From NCBI RefSeq assembly GCF_038561935.1, contig NZ_CP102770.1:6696001-6760000 (forward strand): a stretch of 64,000 nucleotides of DNA, read 5' to 3'. This document shows, one piece after another, positions 50,801-62,800 of this stretch (the stretch's first letter is position 1; each line of letters opens with the position of its first letter). The notes beneath the pieces are model-generated. The model saw nothing but the letters and a program-made list of their open reading frames with translations. It was not told where the DNA came from and ran no database searches. The position numbers were made by a program, and so were the translations under genes. The DNA comes from Myxococcus stipitatus (GTDB lineage Bacteria > Myxococcota > Myxococcia > Myxococcales > Myxococcaceae).

Positions 50801-53800
50801 GGCCGAGAGGGGAACCAGCCAGGCCCCCTGGACCTCCGGACGCGGCGCTGAAGACGCGGGCGGAGCCCAGTCCTCGACGACGAGGTGGGCGTTCGAGCCT
50901 CCCGCCCCGAAGGAGCTGATGGCCGCGCGCAGCCGGGACTCCGTCGGCACGACGGGCACCCAAGGCGCCTCCGAGCGCTGGACGCGGAACGGAGAGTGCT
51001 CGAAGTCGATGTGGGGATTGAGCGAGTCGACATGAAGCGTGGGCACCAGGGTCCGGTGCCGCATCTGGAGCAGCACCTTCGTCAGCGCGGCGATGCCCGC
51101 GGCCGACTCGAGGTGGCCGATGTTCGACTTCACCGAGCCGATGCCGCAGAAGCGCGCGTCCTCGGTGAACCGGCGGAAGGCGTGCGTCAGGGCGGAGATC
51201 TCGATGGGGTCACCCAGCGACGTCCCCGTCCCATGCGCCTCGACGAAGCCGATGGTGCGCGGGTCGACTCCCGAGCGTTGCAAGGCGGCTTCGATGAGCT
51301 CGCCCTGCGCCTTGGGGTTCGGCACGGTGTAGCCGTTCGTCTTGCCGCCGTGGTTCAGCGCACTGCCGCGAATCACCCCCAGCACGCGGTCCCCGTCCGC
51401 GACCGCTCGGGCGAGCGGCTTGAGGAGCACCGCTCCAACCCCTTCGCCGGGCACGTAGCCGTCGCCGCCCTCGCCGAAGCTGCGGCAGCGCCCATCGGTG
51501 GAAGCGAACTGTCCCTGGCTGAGCGAGAGGTACTTGTTCGGATGCAGCGAGAGGTTGACGCCTCCCGCGAGCGCCGCTTCGCACTCCCCCTGGCGCAGGG
51601 CATTGCAGGCCAGGTGGATGGCGGTGAGCGCCGACGAGCACATCGTGTCCACCGCGAGGCTGGGCCCCTGGAGGTTCAGACTGTACGAGACCCGGTTGGC
51701 GATGGAGGCATAGGACGAGTTGAGGGCGATGGTCCCTCCCGCCTGGAGCGCCTCCACGCCCAGGAACTGGTACTCGCCATACATGACTCCGACGAAGACG
51801 CCCACGCGCCTCCCGAGCCGCGCGCGCGTGTAGCCCGCGTCCTCGAGCGTGGCCCAGGCCGTCTCCAGGAACAGTCGCTCTTGAGGGTCGATCAACCCCG
51901 CGTCGCTCGGAGGGATGTTGAAGAACAGCGGGTCGAACTTGTCCGCGTCATCGAGGAAGCCACCCCACCGCGTATAGGTGGAGCCAAGCCGCGTCCGGTC
52001 CGGATTGAAGAAGCGATTCACATCCCAGCGCTCGCTCGGCACCGGGACGATGCTGTCGCGCCCCGTCCGCAGGTTCTCCCAGAAGTCCTCCAGCGTGGCG
52101 GCCTGCGGATAGCGACCACTCACGCCGATGATGGCGATGCCGTCCTCCACCACCGGCGTCGAGACGACACGGGGCGCGGGGTCGGTGGCCGTGCTCTCGA
52201 GGTGGAGCACCGCGTCCCCGTGACGCTCCGCCAGGTAGCGGGCCAGCTCCCCCATCGTCTGGCACTCGAACAGCAGCGTCATGGACAGCGGACCGAAGTC
52301 CTTCGACAGCTCGCGGGTGAGACGGGTGACCAGGATGGAGTCGATGCCGTACTTCTCGAAGGGCTCCGCCGCGTCGAACTGCTCGGGCGCCAGCTTGAGG
52401 ACACGCGCGAAGACCGTCCGCAGGTGGCCCTCCACCCCATCGAGAGGGCCCTCGCGTGGCACCCGAGGAACAGGTGCCGGGGACGGAGCCACCGCGGTGC
52501 GAGCCCCCGTGGCGCGCAAGGCCAGCTCACGCATCCGGGCGAGGACCCGTCCGTCACCATCGAGGAGGCACAGGTCGAACTTCGCGACGGCCCCGGCCCC
52601 ATTCCCAGAGGTCCGCTGGACGTGTGCGTAGCGAGCCGAGGAGAGCGGCGCAAACAGCTCCAGCGCCTCCATCGAGAACGGCAGGCGCAGCATCGACGGG
52701 TCGCCCACGTCCCCCGAGGAGAGGCCGAGAATCGTTTGCAGCGCGCCGTCCAACCACCACGGATGGAGCGTGAGTCCATCGTGAGCGGAGAGCGGGGCCA
52801 GCTCCGCCAGAGCCACCTCGGCCCCGGAGTAGAGTCGGGAGATGGAGCGCAGGCGCGGGCCGTAGACGAGGCCCCGCGCGGCGAACCGGGCGTAGACCGC
52901 GTCCGCGTCGAGGACCCGCACCGCACGCGCCTGGAGCCCCTGGACGTCGATGCGCTCGACGCCGCTGGAGCGGCGCGACAAGACGATGCGCCCCTGTGAA
53001 TAGACGTCCTTCGAGCGCCCATCCACGAGCTCGAAGTCCGCGCCATCACCGCCCGGCGCGAGGCGAAGCTCGACGTCGAGCGGTGTCCCCGTGTGGTGGA
53101 CGGGCCGGGTCCAGACCATCGACTCGATGCGCGCGGGGGTGCCCAAGGAGCCCGCACACGCCGCCCAGGCGAACTCGAGCGCCATGACGCCCGGGAGCAC
53201 CCGCTGCCCATCGACCACATGGTCGGTCAGGTAGAACTCGGAGCCCTGCAGTCGCCGCGAGAAGGGACTCGGCGCGGTGCGCTTCGGTGCCTCATCGACC
53301 CAGTAGCGCTGACGCGCGAAGGGATAGAGCGGCAGCGGGACCCGCTGGCGCCGTTTGCCTTCATGCAGCGGGCTCCAGTCGACCTGCTCGCCCTTCACCC
53401 ATCGCGCCGCGACCCCATGGGCAACGGACGTCCGAGAGGCGTCGACGCCGGCGCGGTAGACCCCTTCGAGCTCCGATTCGCCCGCGAGAACCCCACGCAA
53501 GCGCTCCAGCGCCTCCTTCCGCCCCGAGGCCACCAGCGCGAGCCGGCAGGGCAGCTCACGACGACCGCTCTGGAGCGTGTAGGCGATGTCACCGAGGCTC
53601 CGCGTCTGCTCGAGCTGGGAGAGCTGACGCCGCAGCCGCTCCACCAGCTCTCGCAGCTGCGCATCCGTCTGCGCGGACAGCGGGAGCACCACCTCCTCGG
53701 CTTCCTCGGCGTCCCGTCGGGGCGGAGGCTGCTCGATGACCATGTGGCAGTTGGTGCCGCTGAAGCCGAAGGCGCTGAGCGCGGCGCGCCGCAACCCCAG

Positions 53801-56800
53801 GCCCGTGTCGGGCACCCACGGACGCGGCAGGTGGTTCACGTAGAACGGGCTCTCCTCGAAGTCGATGTGCGGGTTCACCTCCGAGGCATGCAGCGTGGGC
53901 GGCAGCATCCCGTGCTCGAGCGACAGGAGGACCTTGATCAACCCCGCCACCCCCGCCGCCGCGGAGGTGTGCCCGATGTTGCTCTTCACGGACCCGATGG
54001 CACAGAAGCCCTTGCGTGACGTCTGGGCCGCGAAGGCCGACGTCAGCGCCGCGACCTCGATGGGGTCTCCGAGCAGCGTCCCCGTCCCATGCGCCTCGAC
54101 ATAGGTCAGCGTCTCGGGGTGGATGCCGAAGCGCTCGTAGACCGAGCGCTCCAGGGCACTCTGCGACTCCGCGCTCGGGGCGGTGATGCCGTTCGTCTTC
54201 CCATCCTGGTTGATGCCGGAGCCCTTGATGACTCCGTAGATGTGGTCGCCGTCCGCGAGCGCGCGCCCCAGCGTCTTGAGCACCACGACGCCCACGCCCT
54301 CGCCCACCGCGATGCCATCCGCCCCCGCAGAGAAGGTGCGGCAGCGGCCTCCCGGCGAGAGGATTCCCGCCTGGCTCATGACGACGAACGCGTTCGGGTT
54401 GAGGTACAGCGACACGCCGCCCGCGAGCATCATCTCCGTCTCGCCCCGCAGCAGGCTCTGGCAGGCCAGGTGGACCGCGACGAGGGAGGACGAGCACGCC
54501 GTGTTCACGGCCAGCGTCGGCCCCTTGAGGTTCAGGTGGTACGCGATGCGGGCGGCGAGGATGGAGTGGTCGTTGCCGAGCATCGCCTGGGCCATCTGCT
54601 CGGAGACGGCCGGAGAGCCCACGCGATACGAGTAGTCCGCCGAGGTGACCCCAGCGAAGACGCCACAGCGCAGGCCGGAGAGCCGTGGGCCCGCATGGCC
54701 CGCGTCCTCGAGCGCATGCCAGCACGCCTCCAGGAAGAGCCGCTGCTGGGGGTCCATGACCTCGGCTTCGACGGGGGCGATGTTGAAGAAGAGCGGGTCG
54801 AAGCAGTCCACCTCATCGAGGAACCCGGCCCACTTGCTCACACTCCGTCCCGTGCCTCCGCGCGCGTCATAGAAGCCGTCCAGCGACCAGCGCTCCGAGG
54901 GAACCTCCCGCACGGAGTCCACGCCCTTGATGAGGTTCTCCCAGAGGGCCTTGGCATCCTTCGCCCCCGGGAAGCGCGCCGAGAGGCCCACCACCGCGAT
55001 GTCGTCCGCCTGGACGCGGACGTCCGCGCGAGGAGGTGTCACGGGCTTCGGGCGAACCTCGGCGGGCACGCGCTCCGGGCGGCCAGGCACTCCCGCTCCG
55101 ACATGCCGGGCGAGGTCGCGAATCGACGAGTGGTCGTAGATGGAGTGGGCCTTGAGCTTCAGCCCAAACGTCCGGTTGACCTCCTCGACGAGGAGCACCT
55201 GCTGCAAGGAGCTCATCCCCAGCTCGGTGAAGCGCGCGTCCGCATCGAGCTCGTCCTCGCGGTACTCCAGGATGCGCGCCACCAGCGCGCGAAGCTGCTG
55301 CTCGGTGGACCCACCCGGCTCGGGTGCCACGCGTGGCCGCTCTGGAGGGAGCGCGGGCCGAGCAGGCTCGCCCGGATACGGCGTTGCATGAGCAAACGCC
55401 GCCGCGTTGCGCTCCAGGAGCGAGTCCGTCGAGGGCCCCGCGTGACGGACCTCCATCAGGAGGTAGCGGAAGAGCCCCATCCGCAGGCCCATGCCGAAGC
55501 GGTGCCAGCCCCGGTGCTCGGGCTCGGTCTGGAGGAGTGAGGGGTGCGCGGCGCTGAGGCTCGCGAGGTTCTTCTCGAAGTCCGGGTCGTCCAGGAAGCG
55601 GCCGACGGGGGCACTCGCGTCAATCACCTCGACGACTTCCAGCCCGTGCCTCGCCAGCACCTCCGCGAACTGCTGCTGCGTGGAGGTGTGCTGCCCGAGA
55701 TGCGCGGCCTCAATCTCGGTCACCGTGGTGGTCACCACGTCGACCAGGAGCAGCATGCCGCCGGGCTTGAGGTGACGCGAGACGAGGCCGAAGAGGCTCT
55801 CCTTGTCCGCGATGTGGAACGTCACCTCGAAGCCGATGATGGCGTCATAGGTGTCCGCGTAGTCCCCATGGGCGCTGTCGCGGCACGACACCTCCAGCCT
55901 GTGCGCGAGGCCCGCGGTGGTGAACCTCCGCTGACAGACCTCGGCCTGTCTCGGTGAGAGCGTGTGCCCATGGCCCGAAATCATGGGATGGCGCTGCGCC
56001 AGAGCGAGCAGGTCCGTGCCCAGACCGCACCCGAGGTCCAGCACCCGGAACTCGCCCGGGGTGAGGGGAAGGCGCGAGAGCAGGAGTTCCTTCATCTCCC
56101 GCTGCGAAGCCACCACCTGCTCATACACGGCCCGATGCTTCGCGGGCTCGACGAAGGTCTTCAGCCACGAGAAGCCATCGGGGCGTTCGCGAAGCGGAGC
56201 GAAGACGAGGTGTGCTTCCCCTTCATCCACGTCGGAGTCCAAGGCGAAGAGGTCGTAGTACCGGCTCACCACGGTGCCTTCCGCTTCGTCCAGCAGCCAG
56301 CAGCGACGCTTCTCGAAGGGGTAGGTCGGGAGGAGGATCCGGCGAGGCGGCGGCCCCTCCATCCACTCACTCCAGGGAATCGAGACGTTGTGGGTCCACC
56401 ACTGGCCCAGGCGCGTCAGGTCCCTTCGCGCCAGCGCCCCGGCCCACTCGGAGGACTCGACCGTGATCGGCTCGTGCAGCCGGGTGACCACGCCCGTCAG
56501 GACACGCGGGCCAGACTCACGCCGCTCCAGGAAGTCGTCGAGCCCCCTCACCAGCTCCTCGCGGCTCCCGGCGACCACCGCGAGCCGGTGTTGCCAGGCC
56601 TCGCGCCCGGTCTGCAACGTGAAGGCGATGCTCGACAGGGGATCCTCGGTCGTCGCGGTGAACGCGCGCAGCTGGAGTGCCGCCTCGCGAAGCTGTGCCT
56701 CGGTCCGAGCAGAGAGCGGGACCAGCGTCTCGCGCTCCGGCACCGGCACACGCGTCCCCGCCTCCGGGTCCACGTACTCCTCGATGACGACACAGGCCTG

Positions 56801-59800
56801 CATGCCTCCCGCGCCCTGGGACGAGAGGAGCGCGGCGCGAGGCGCCTCCCCGCCTCGTGGCCACGGCGCCAGCTCGCGCTGGAGCTGGAACGGGGCTCCT
56901 TCCAGCGAGATGTCTCGATTGAGCGACGGCGCGAAGTGGCTCGGGGCCAGCTCCTCGTGCCGCAGCTGGAGCAGCACCTTCGCCAGCTGCGCCATTCCCG
57001 ACGCGGACTCCAGGTGCCCGATGTTGGGCTTGAGCGACCCGAGTGCGCACGGCCGCTCATTGCTCCGCGCCTCGAACACCTGCTTCAGCGCCGACCACTC
57101 GACCGCGTCTCCAACCGAGGAGCCCATGGCCTGCAGCTCGACGTAGCCGATGCGGTCCACCGACAGCCCGGACCGCTGGAGGGTCTCGCGCTGCAAGGCC
57201 GCCTGCGCCGAAGCCGAGGGGGTGAGGAAGTGGGTCGTCCGGCCGCTGTGTGCGACGCCCGTGGCCTTGATGAGGCCCTGAATCGGGTGGCCACCCGCGA
57301 TGGCGCGCCGCAGGGGCATGAGCAGCACCGCGCCAATGCCCTCCCCCGGCACGAAGCCGTCGCCCTCTCGCGCGAAGATGCCGTGAGGCCGCGTCGCCAG
57401 GAGGCGGTTCTGGCACATGCGCAGATACTTGGAGGGGTGGAGGTAGAGGTTCGCCCCTGCCGCCACGGCGGACTCACACTCACCCCGACGGAGGCTCTCG
57501 CAGGCCAGGTGGAGGGCGACGAGCGAAGACGAGCACGCCGTGTCGACGACCAGGCTGGGCCCGCTCCAGTTGAAGAAGTGGGAGAGCCGGTTGGCCAGGC
57601 TGTATGTCGTCACATCCGGCGGAGTGTTCCCGCGCTCCACCCACGACTCGACCGAGCGCAGGGGATACGTCAGCGATGTCACGCCCACGAACACGCCCGT
57701 CCGCGGGTCGCGCGCGGACGCGGGTCCCTGGCCCGCGCGCTCCAGCAGGGACCACACGCACTGGAGCAGCAGGCGCTCCTCGGGGTGGAGCTGCCGAGCC
57801 TCCGCGGGGTTGATGTGGAAGAAGCGGTAGTCGAACTCCTCGACGTCGGCGATGAAGCCGCCGGTGGCGCAGTAGATGTTCGCGTGGGCTCGCGCATCCC
57901 AGCGGCTGGATGGAACCGGGGTGATGGAGGTGACCCCCGCGCGGAGGTTGGCCCACAACGCCTCGGGAGTGACTGCCCCTGGATAACGACCATCGAAGGC
58001 CACGATGGCGATGTCATCGGGCCCCGGCTCTTCTCGCTCGGCCCGCTGCACCGGAGCCGGACGCGGGGAGACCGTTGGACGTGACGGCACGGGGGGCGGA
58101 GTCCGCCGCAGCGAGGAGAGATGCAGCCCCAGCTCCCGGGGAGTGGGATGGTCGAGCATCAGCGTCTGAGGCAGCGGGCCGAAGAACTGCTCCAGCGCAC
58201 GGGTGACCCGGCCGACCGCCAGGGAGTCGAGGCCGTACTCAGCAAAGGGCGCACCGGCGTCCCACTCCTCCATCGGAATCTTCGTGTCCTCGACGAGGAC
58301 CCGGGTCAGCAGCTCCATCGTGTCCTGGAGTCCGTCCCGTGGCGGTGGCGAAGGTGGAGGCTCCACCACGGGCGGCGCGACCTCGCCCTGGAACACCTGG
58401 TGGAGCTTCGCGGGGTCTCCGTAGAGCGGCACGCACACGGGGGGACCGGAGTTCGTCACCCGCGACCAGAGCCCCAGCGCCTCGTCGCTCGGCAGGGGGA
58501 GCATCCCCGTGCGCCGCGTGACTTCCGCCATCAGCGCCTCGGGAACCCGCATCCCACCTTCGGCCCACGGCGGCCACAGGATGGAGCGAGTGACACCCTG
58601 ACGAAGTCCCGCCAGGCGCTGCTGCTCGCGCCACAGCGTGAACTCGTCGAGGAACGCGTTGGCGTAGGCGTAGTCACACTGCCCCGCGTTGCCCAGGGCT
58701 CCCGCCAGCGACGAGACACAGACGAAGGACACCAGGGACTCGTCGCGCGTCGCCTCATCCAGGGCCAGGACGCCGGCCATCTTCGCGGAGAGCACCGCGC
58801 GTGCATCCTCGGCGCTCTTGTCGCGCAGCAGCCCATCTCGCAGCGTTCCGGCCGCGTGAATCACGCCGTGGAGGGCGGAGAAGCGCCGCTTGACCGCGAC
58901 CACCGCCGCCGTCACCTCTTCTGGCCGCGACACATCGCCGTGAATCACGATGACGTCGCGCAAGGAGCGAAGCCGCTGCTCCTGGGCCTCGGTCGGAGGC
59001 GTCCTCACGAGCAACGCCACACGCGCGCGCTCCGTCTCCACCAGGTGTTCCGCCAGCAGGAGACCGATGGCCCCCGTACCTCCCGTCACCAGGTAGACGG
59101 GGCGGCCGGGCATGTCCGTGGCCCCCTCGTGCTCTCGAGCGGCATCGACGGGGACGTGGAACTTCCCCCAGCGCCGTCCCTCGGCGTACCGGACCTCCAG
59201 GGGCTCGGACTCGAGGGTGGACAGCTCCCCCGCGACGAGCGAGGCCAGGGGCGAGACAGGCACGTCCGGGTCCACGGCCAGGGTCTTGAAGCGATAACCC
59301 GGGTTCTCGCGACGCAGCGACCTGGCGAACGCGGCCATCGCGGCGAAGCGAGGGACCGTCATCCCCTTCTCCCAGGGGTGGATGAAGAGGAGGTCCACCC
59401 GCTCCGCCTTCGCCACCATCAGGGCCTTCGTCAGCCAGAAGACCGAGAAGAACGCATCGTCGACGGACTCGCCCGAGAGGATGTCGGGATGCGCCCAGCG
59501 ATAGAGGACGGAGCGAGGAAGCGCTCCACGGCGCAGCAGCTCCCACGTCAGCTGGTGGAAGTCGTCCTTGGAGTGGGGATTGATTTCGTACGTGGACTCA
59601 TCCCGTCGCCGGAAGATGCGCCCGGGCAGGACCCGCGTGCAGGAGGCCGCCGCTTCCTCCGCCCAAGGAGCCGCGAACGGCGGGTTCGTGTCGAAGATCA
59701 ACACCGGCCCCGTGGGCGCGGGTGCCCCCTTCACGACGGGGAGCGGCCTCCACTCCGGCTGATAGAGGAGCACCTGGGCTCCATCCACAGGAGGCCGCAC

Positions 59801-62800
59801 GGGCACGGTCACGGGCAGCCAGTAGCGCTGTCGCTCGAACGGATAGGTCGGCAGCGAGACACGCTTCGCGCCCACGCCCAGCTCGCGCCAGGAGACGTCC
59901 TCGCCCGAGACCCAACGCGCACCCAAGTCTCGGAGTCGGGCCCGCTCGGAGTCGACCACGTCGAGCGAGCGCACCTCCCTGGCGGGGGCCTCCATCCGAG
60001 ACGCCCCTTGAATCACCGCGGAGGACACCTCTCCTTCGCGGAAGGCTTGAAGGGCGGCGGCGGCCTCCGCCCGGGTCGAGGCGATGAGGGCGACTCGCCG
60101 CGCCAGCGACTCTCGTCCCACGCGAGTCGTGTGCGCGATGTCCTCGAGTGAAGGTGCGTCGTCACGCCTCAGGAACGCGGCGAGCCGCCCGGCGGCGACC
60201 TTCAGTCGCTCGTCCGTCCGCGCCGACAACACGAGCAACTCAGGCTTCGCCTCGTGGGCCACGGGGGCCCGCGCGGGGGACTGATACTCCTCGACGATGA
60301 CGTGTGCATTCGCACCGCCCGCGCCGAAGGAGCTGATGCCCGCGCGGCGACGCTGGGGCCGCCCCTCGCTGTCGCGTCCGGCCTCCCACGTCGCGAGCTC
60401 CTGCGGGACGAAGAAGGGGCTCTCGGAGAAGTCGATGTGCGGGTTGAGGACACGCGAGTGCAGCGAGGGAGCGATGCGCCCATGCCGCAGCTGCAGGAGG
60501 ACCTTGGTGAGCGCCGCGATTCCCGCCGCGGACTCGAGGTGCCCGATGTTGGACTTGATGGAGCCGACGGCGCAGCGCTCCCGGCCCGGGGCCGACATCG
60601 CCTCCATGATGCCCGCGGCTTCGATGGGGTCTCCCAGCGAGGTCCCCGTCCCATGGGCCTCGATGTACGAGACGCTCTCCGGCTCGATGCATCCGGCGGC
60701 GAGGGCCGCTTCAATCAAGCGGGCCTGCGCGCTCGGATTCGGCACCGTGTAGCCACTGGTCCGGCCGCCATGGTTCGTCGCCGTGGCGCGGATGACCGCG
60801 TGGATGATGTCTCCGTCCGCCTCCGCTCGGGCGAGTGGCTTGAGCAGGACCGCGCCCACGCCTTCTCCGGGCGAGAAGCCATCGCCTCCCGCGCCGAAGC
60901 TGCGGCAGCGGCCGTCGCTCGCGGACATCTGGGCCTGGGCGTGGAGCAGGTACTTGCTGGGATGGAGGGAGAGGTTGACACCGCCCGCGATGGCGGCGGC
61001 GCACTCGCCTCGGCGCAGACTCTCCACCGCCAGGTGGATGGCCGTCAGCGATGAGGAGCACAGGGTGTCGACGGCGAGGCTCGGCCCGCTGATGTCGAGG
61101 CAGTAGGAGACGCGGTTGGCGATGGAGCCATAGGCCTGTCCCACCGGCGCCTGGCCCGCGGGGTCGCCGAAGAGCTGGTACTCGCCATACATGACACCGA
61201 CGAACACGCCCACGCTGCCGCCCGTGCTCCGCTTCAACGACTCGCGCGTGTAGCCGGCGTCCTCCACCGTGGCCCAGGCCGTCTCCAGGAACAGCCGCTC
61301 CTGCGGGTCGATCCACTCGGCGTCTCGCGGCGTGATGCCGAAGAACAGCGGGTCGAAGCAGTCGGCCCCTTCGATGAAGCCGCCCCACTTGTTGTACGTC
61401 TTCCCGGGCTGGCCACGGCGTGGGTCGAAGTAGCGCGTGTGGTCCCAGCGCTGGGCGGGCACCTCGACGATGCAGTCACGGCCCCGCGCGAGGTTCTCCC
61501 AGAGCTGGTCCAGGTCCTCGGCCATGGGGTAGCGGCCCGCCACTCCGACGATGGCGATGGGCTCGTTCGTGGTGGCGGCGGCGACGACCTTCTCGCCCTC
61601 CACGCTCAAGCGCTTCCGGAGCACCTCGCCGTGCTTCTCGAGCAGGTACGACGCCAGCTCCTGGAGCGACTGGCGCTCGTAGAAGAGTGTCTTCGAGAGT
61701 CCACCCAGCCCTTCCCGCGCCAGCCGGGTGTTGAGCCGGCCGACCAGATAGGAGTTGAGGCCCAGGCGTTCGAAGCGGACCTGAGGCTCCACGCGCGCAA
61801 GGGGAAGCTCGGACTCCTCGGCGTAGACGCGCGCGAGGAAGTCACACACGGCCTCCAGCTCCGGTCGCGCCGTCGCCGCGGGCATCACCGGTTCCGGCAA
61901 CACCGACTCCGCCGCGCCGCCGAGCCAGTGCACGTGCTCCTCGAAGGAGTACGTGGGCAGCTCGACCCGGCGAGCCTCCGCGGGGAGGTGCCGCGTCCAA
62001 TCGACCGCCCGTCCCTCCACCCATCCACGCCCCAGCGTGTCCGCGTCGGCGCCCTTCTCCGTCAACGACGTCTGTGACGCCCTGGCTTCCGTCACCTGCC
62101 CTTGATGGATACCCGCCGCACCGGGCTGGGCACCTCGAGCGACGGCGCGAAGCTTCTCCACCAGGTCATCGACGGTCTCGGCCACCACCGCCAGCCGGGA
62201 CGACATCGCCAGCCGGCCCGTCGCCAGCGTGAAGGCGATATCCGCCAAGGACGGCCGCTCCACCACGGGCAGGGCCGTGAGGTGGTCGGCGAGGCGCCGG
62301 GCGGACCTCGCGACCTGTGCCTGTGTCACGGCCGAGAGCACGACGACACAGGGCCCCACCGCCGAGGACCTCCGTGCGGGGCCGCGATACCCCTCGATGA
62401 CGGCATGGGCGCACGAGCCCGTGGAGCCAAAGGCGTTGATCAACGCACGCGGAGGAACGTCTCCAGCGCGAGGCCAATCCACCAGCGTGCGATTGACGGC
62501 GAGCACCTCGGGCGCGGGGCGGATGAGCGGGCTCTGCGGCTCACTGTCGATGGTGGGAGCGATGCTCCCGTGGCGGAGCTGGAGCAGGACCTTGGTGAGC
62601 TGGGAGAGGCCCGAGGCGGCCTCGAGGTGGCCGATGTTCGGCTTCACCGAGCCGACGAGGCAGGGCCCCGAGGCCCGGGCTCGGGTCCCCAGCACCTCGC
62701 TCAGCGCGGCCATCTCCGCCGCGTCGGCCATGCTCGCGCCCGTCGCGGCCGTCTCCACGTAGCCGAGGGTCTCCGGCGCGACTCCCGCCGCGTCGAGCAC

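Noticed and set aside
52500-53260. The dehydratase in the KR-less module as a pyran synthase
   Set aside because: Both the HxxxGxxxxP His and the DxxxQ Asp of true dehydratases are kept, and the predicted product part is a diene rather than a cyclic ether.
50885-58084. Two plus-strand open frames of about 700 codons each (50885-52999 and 55964-58084) inside the PKS gene
   Set aside because: They are composed of Arg/Ala/His/Gln-rich sequence with no domains, opposite intact KS, DH and MT domains; this is a typical antisense shadow in GC-rich DNA.
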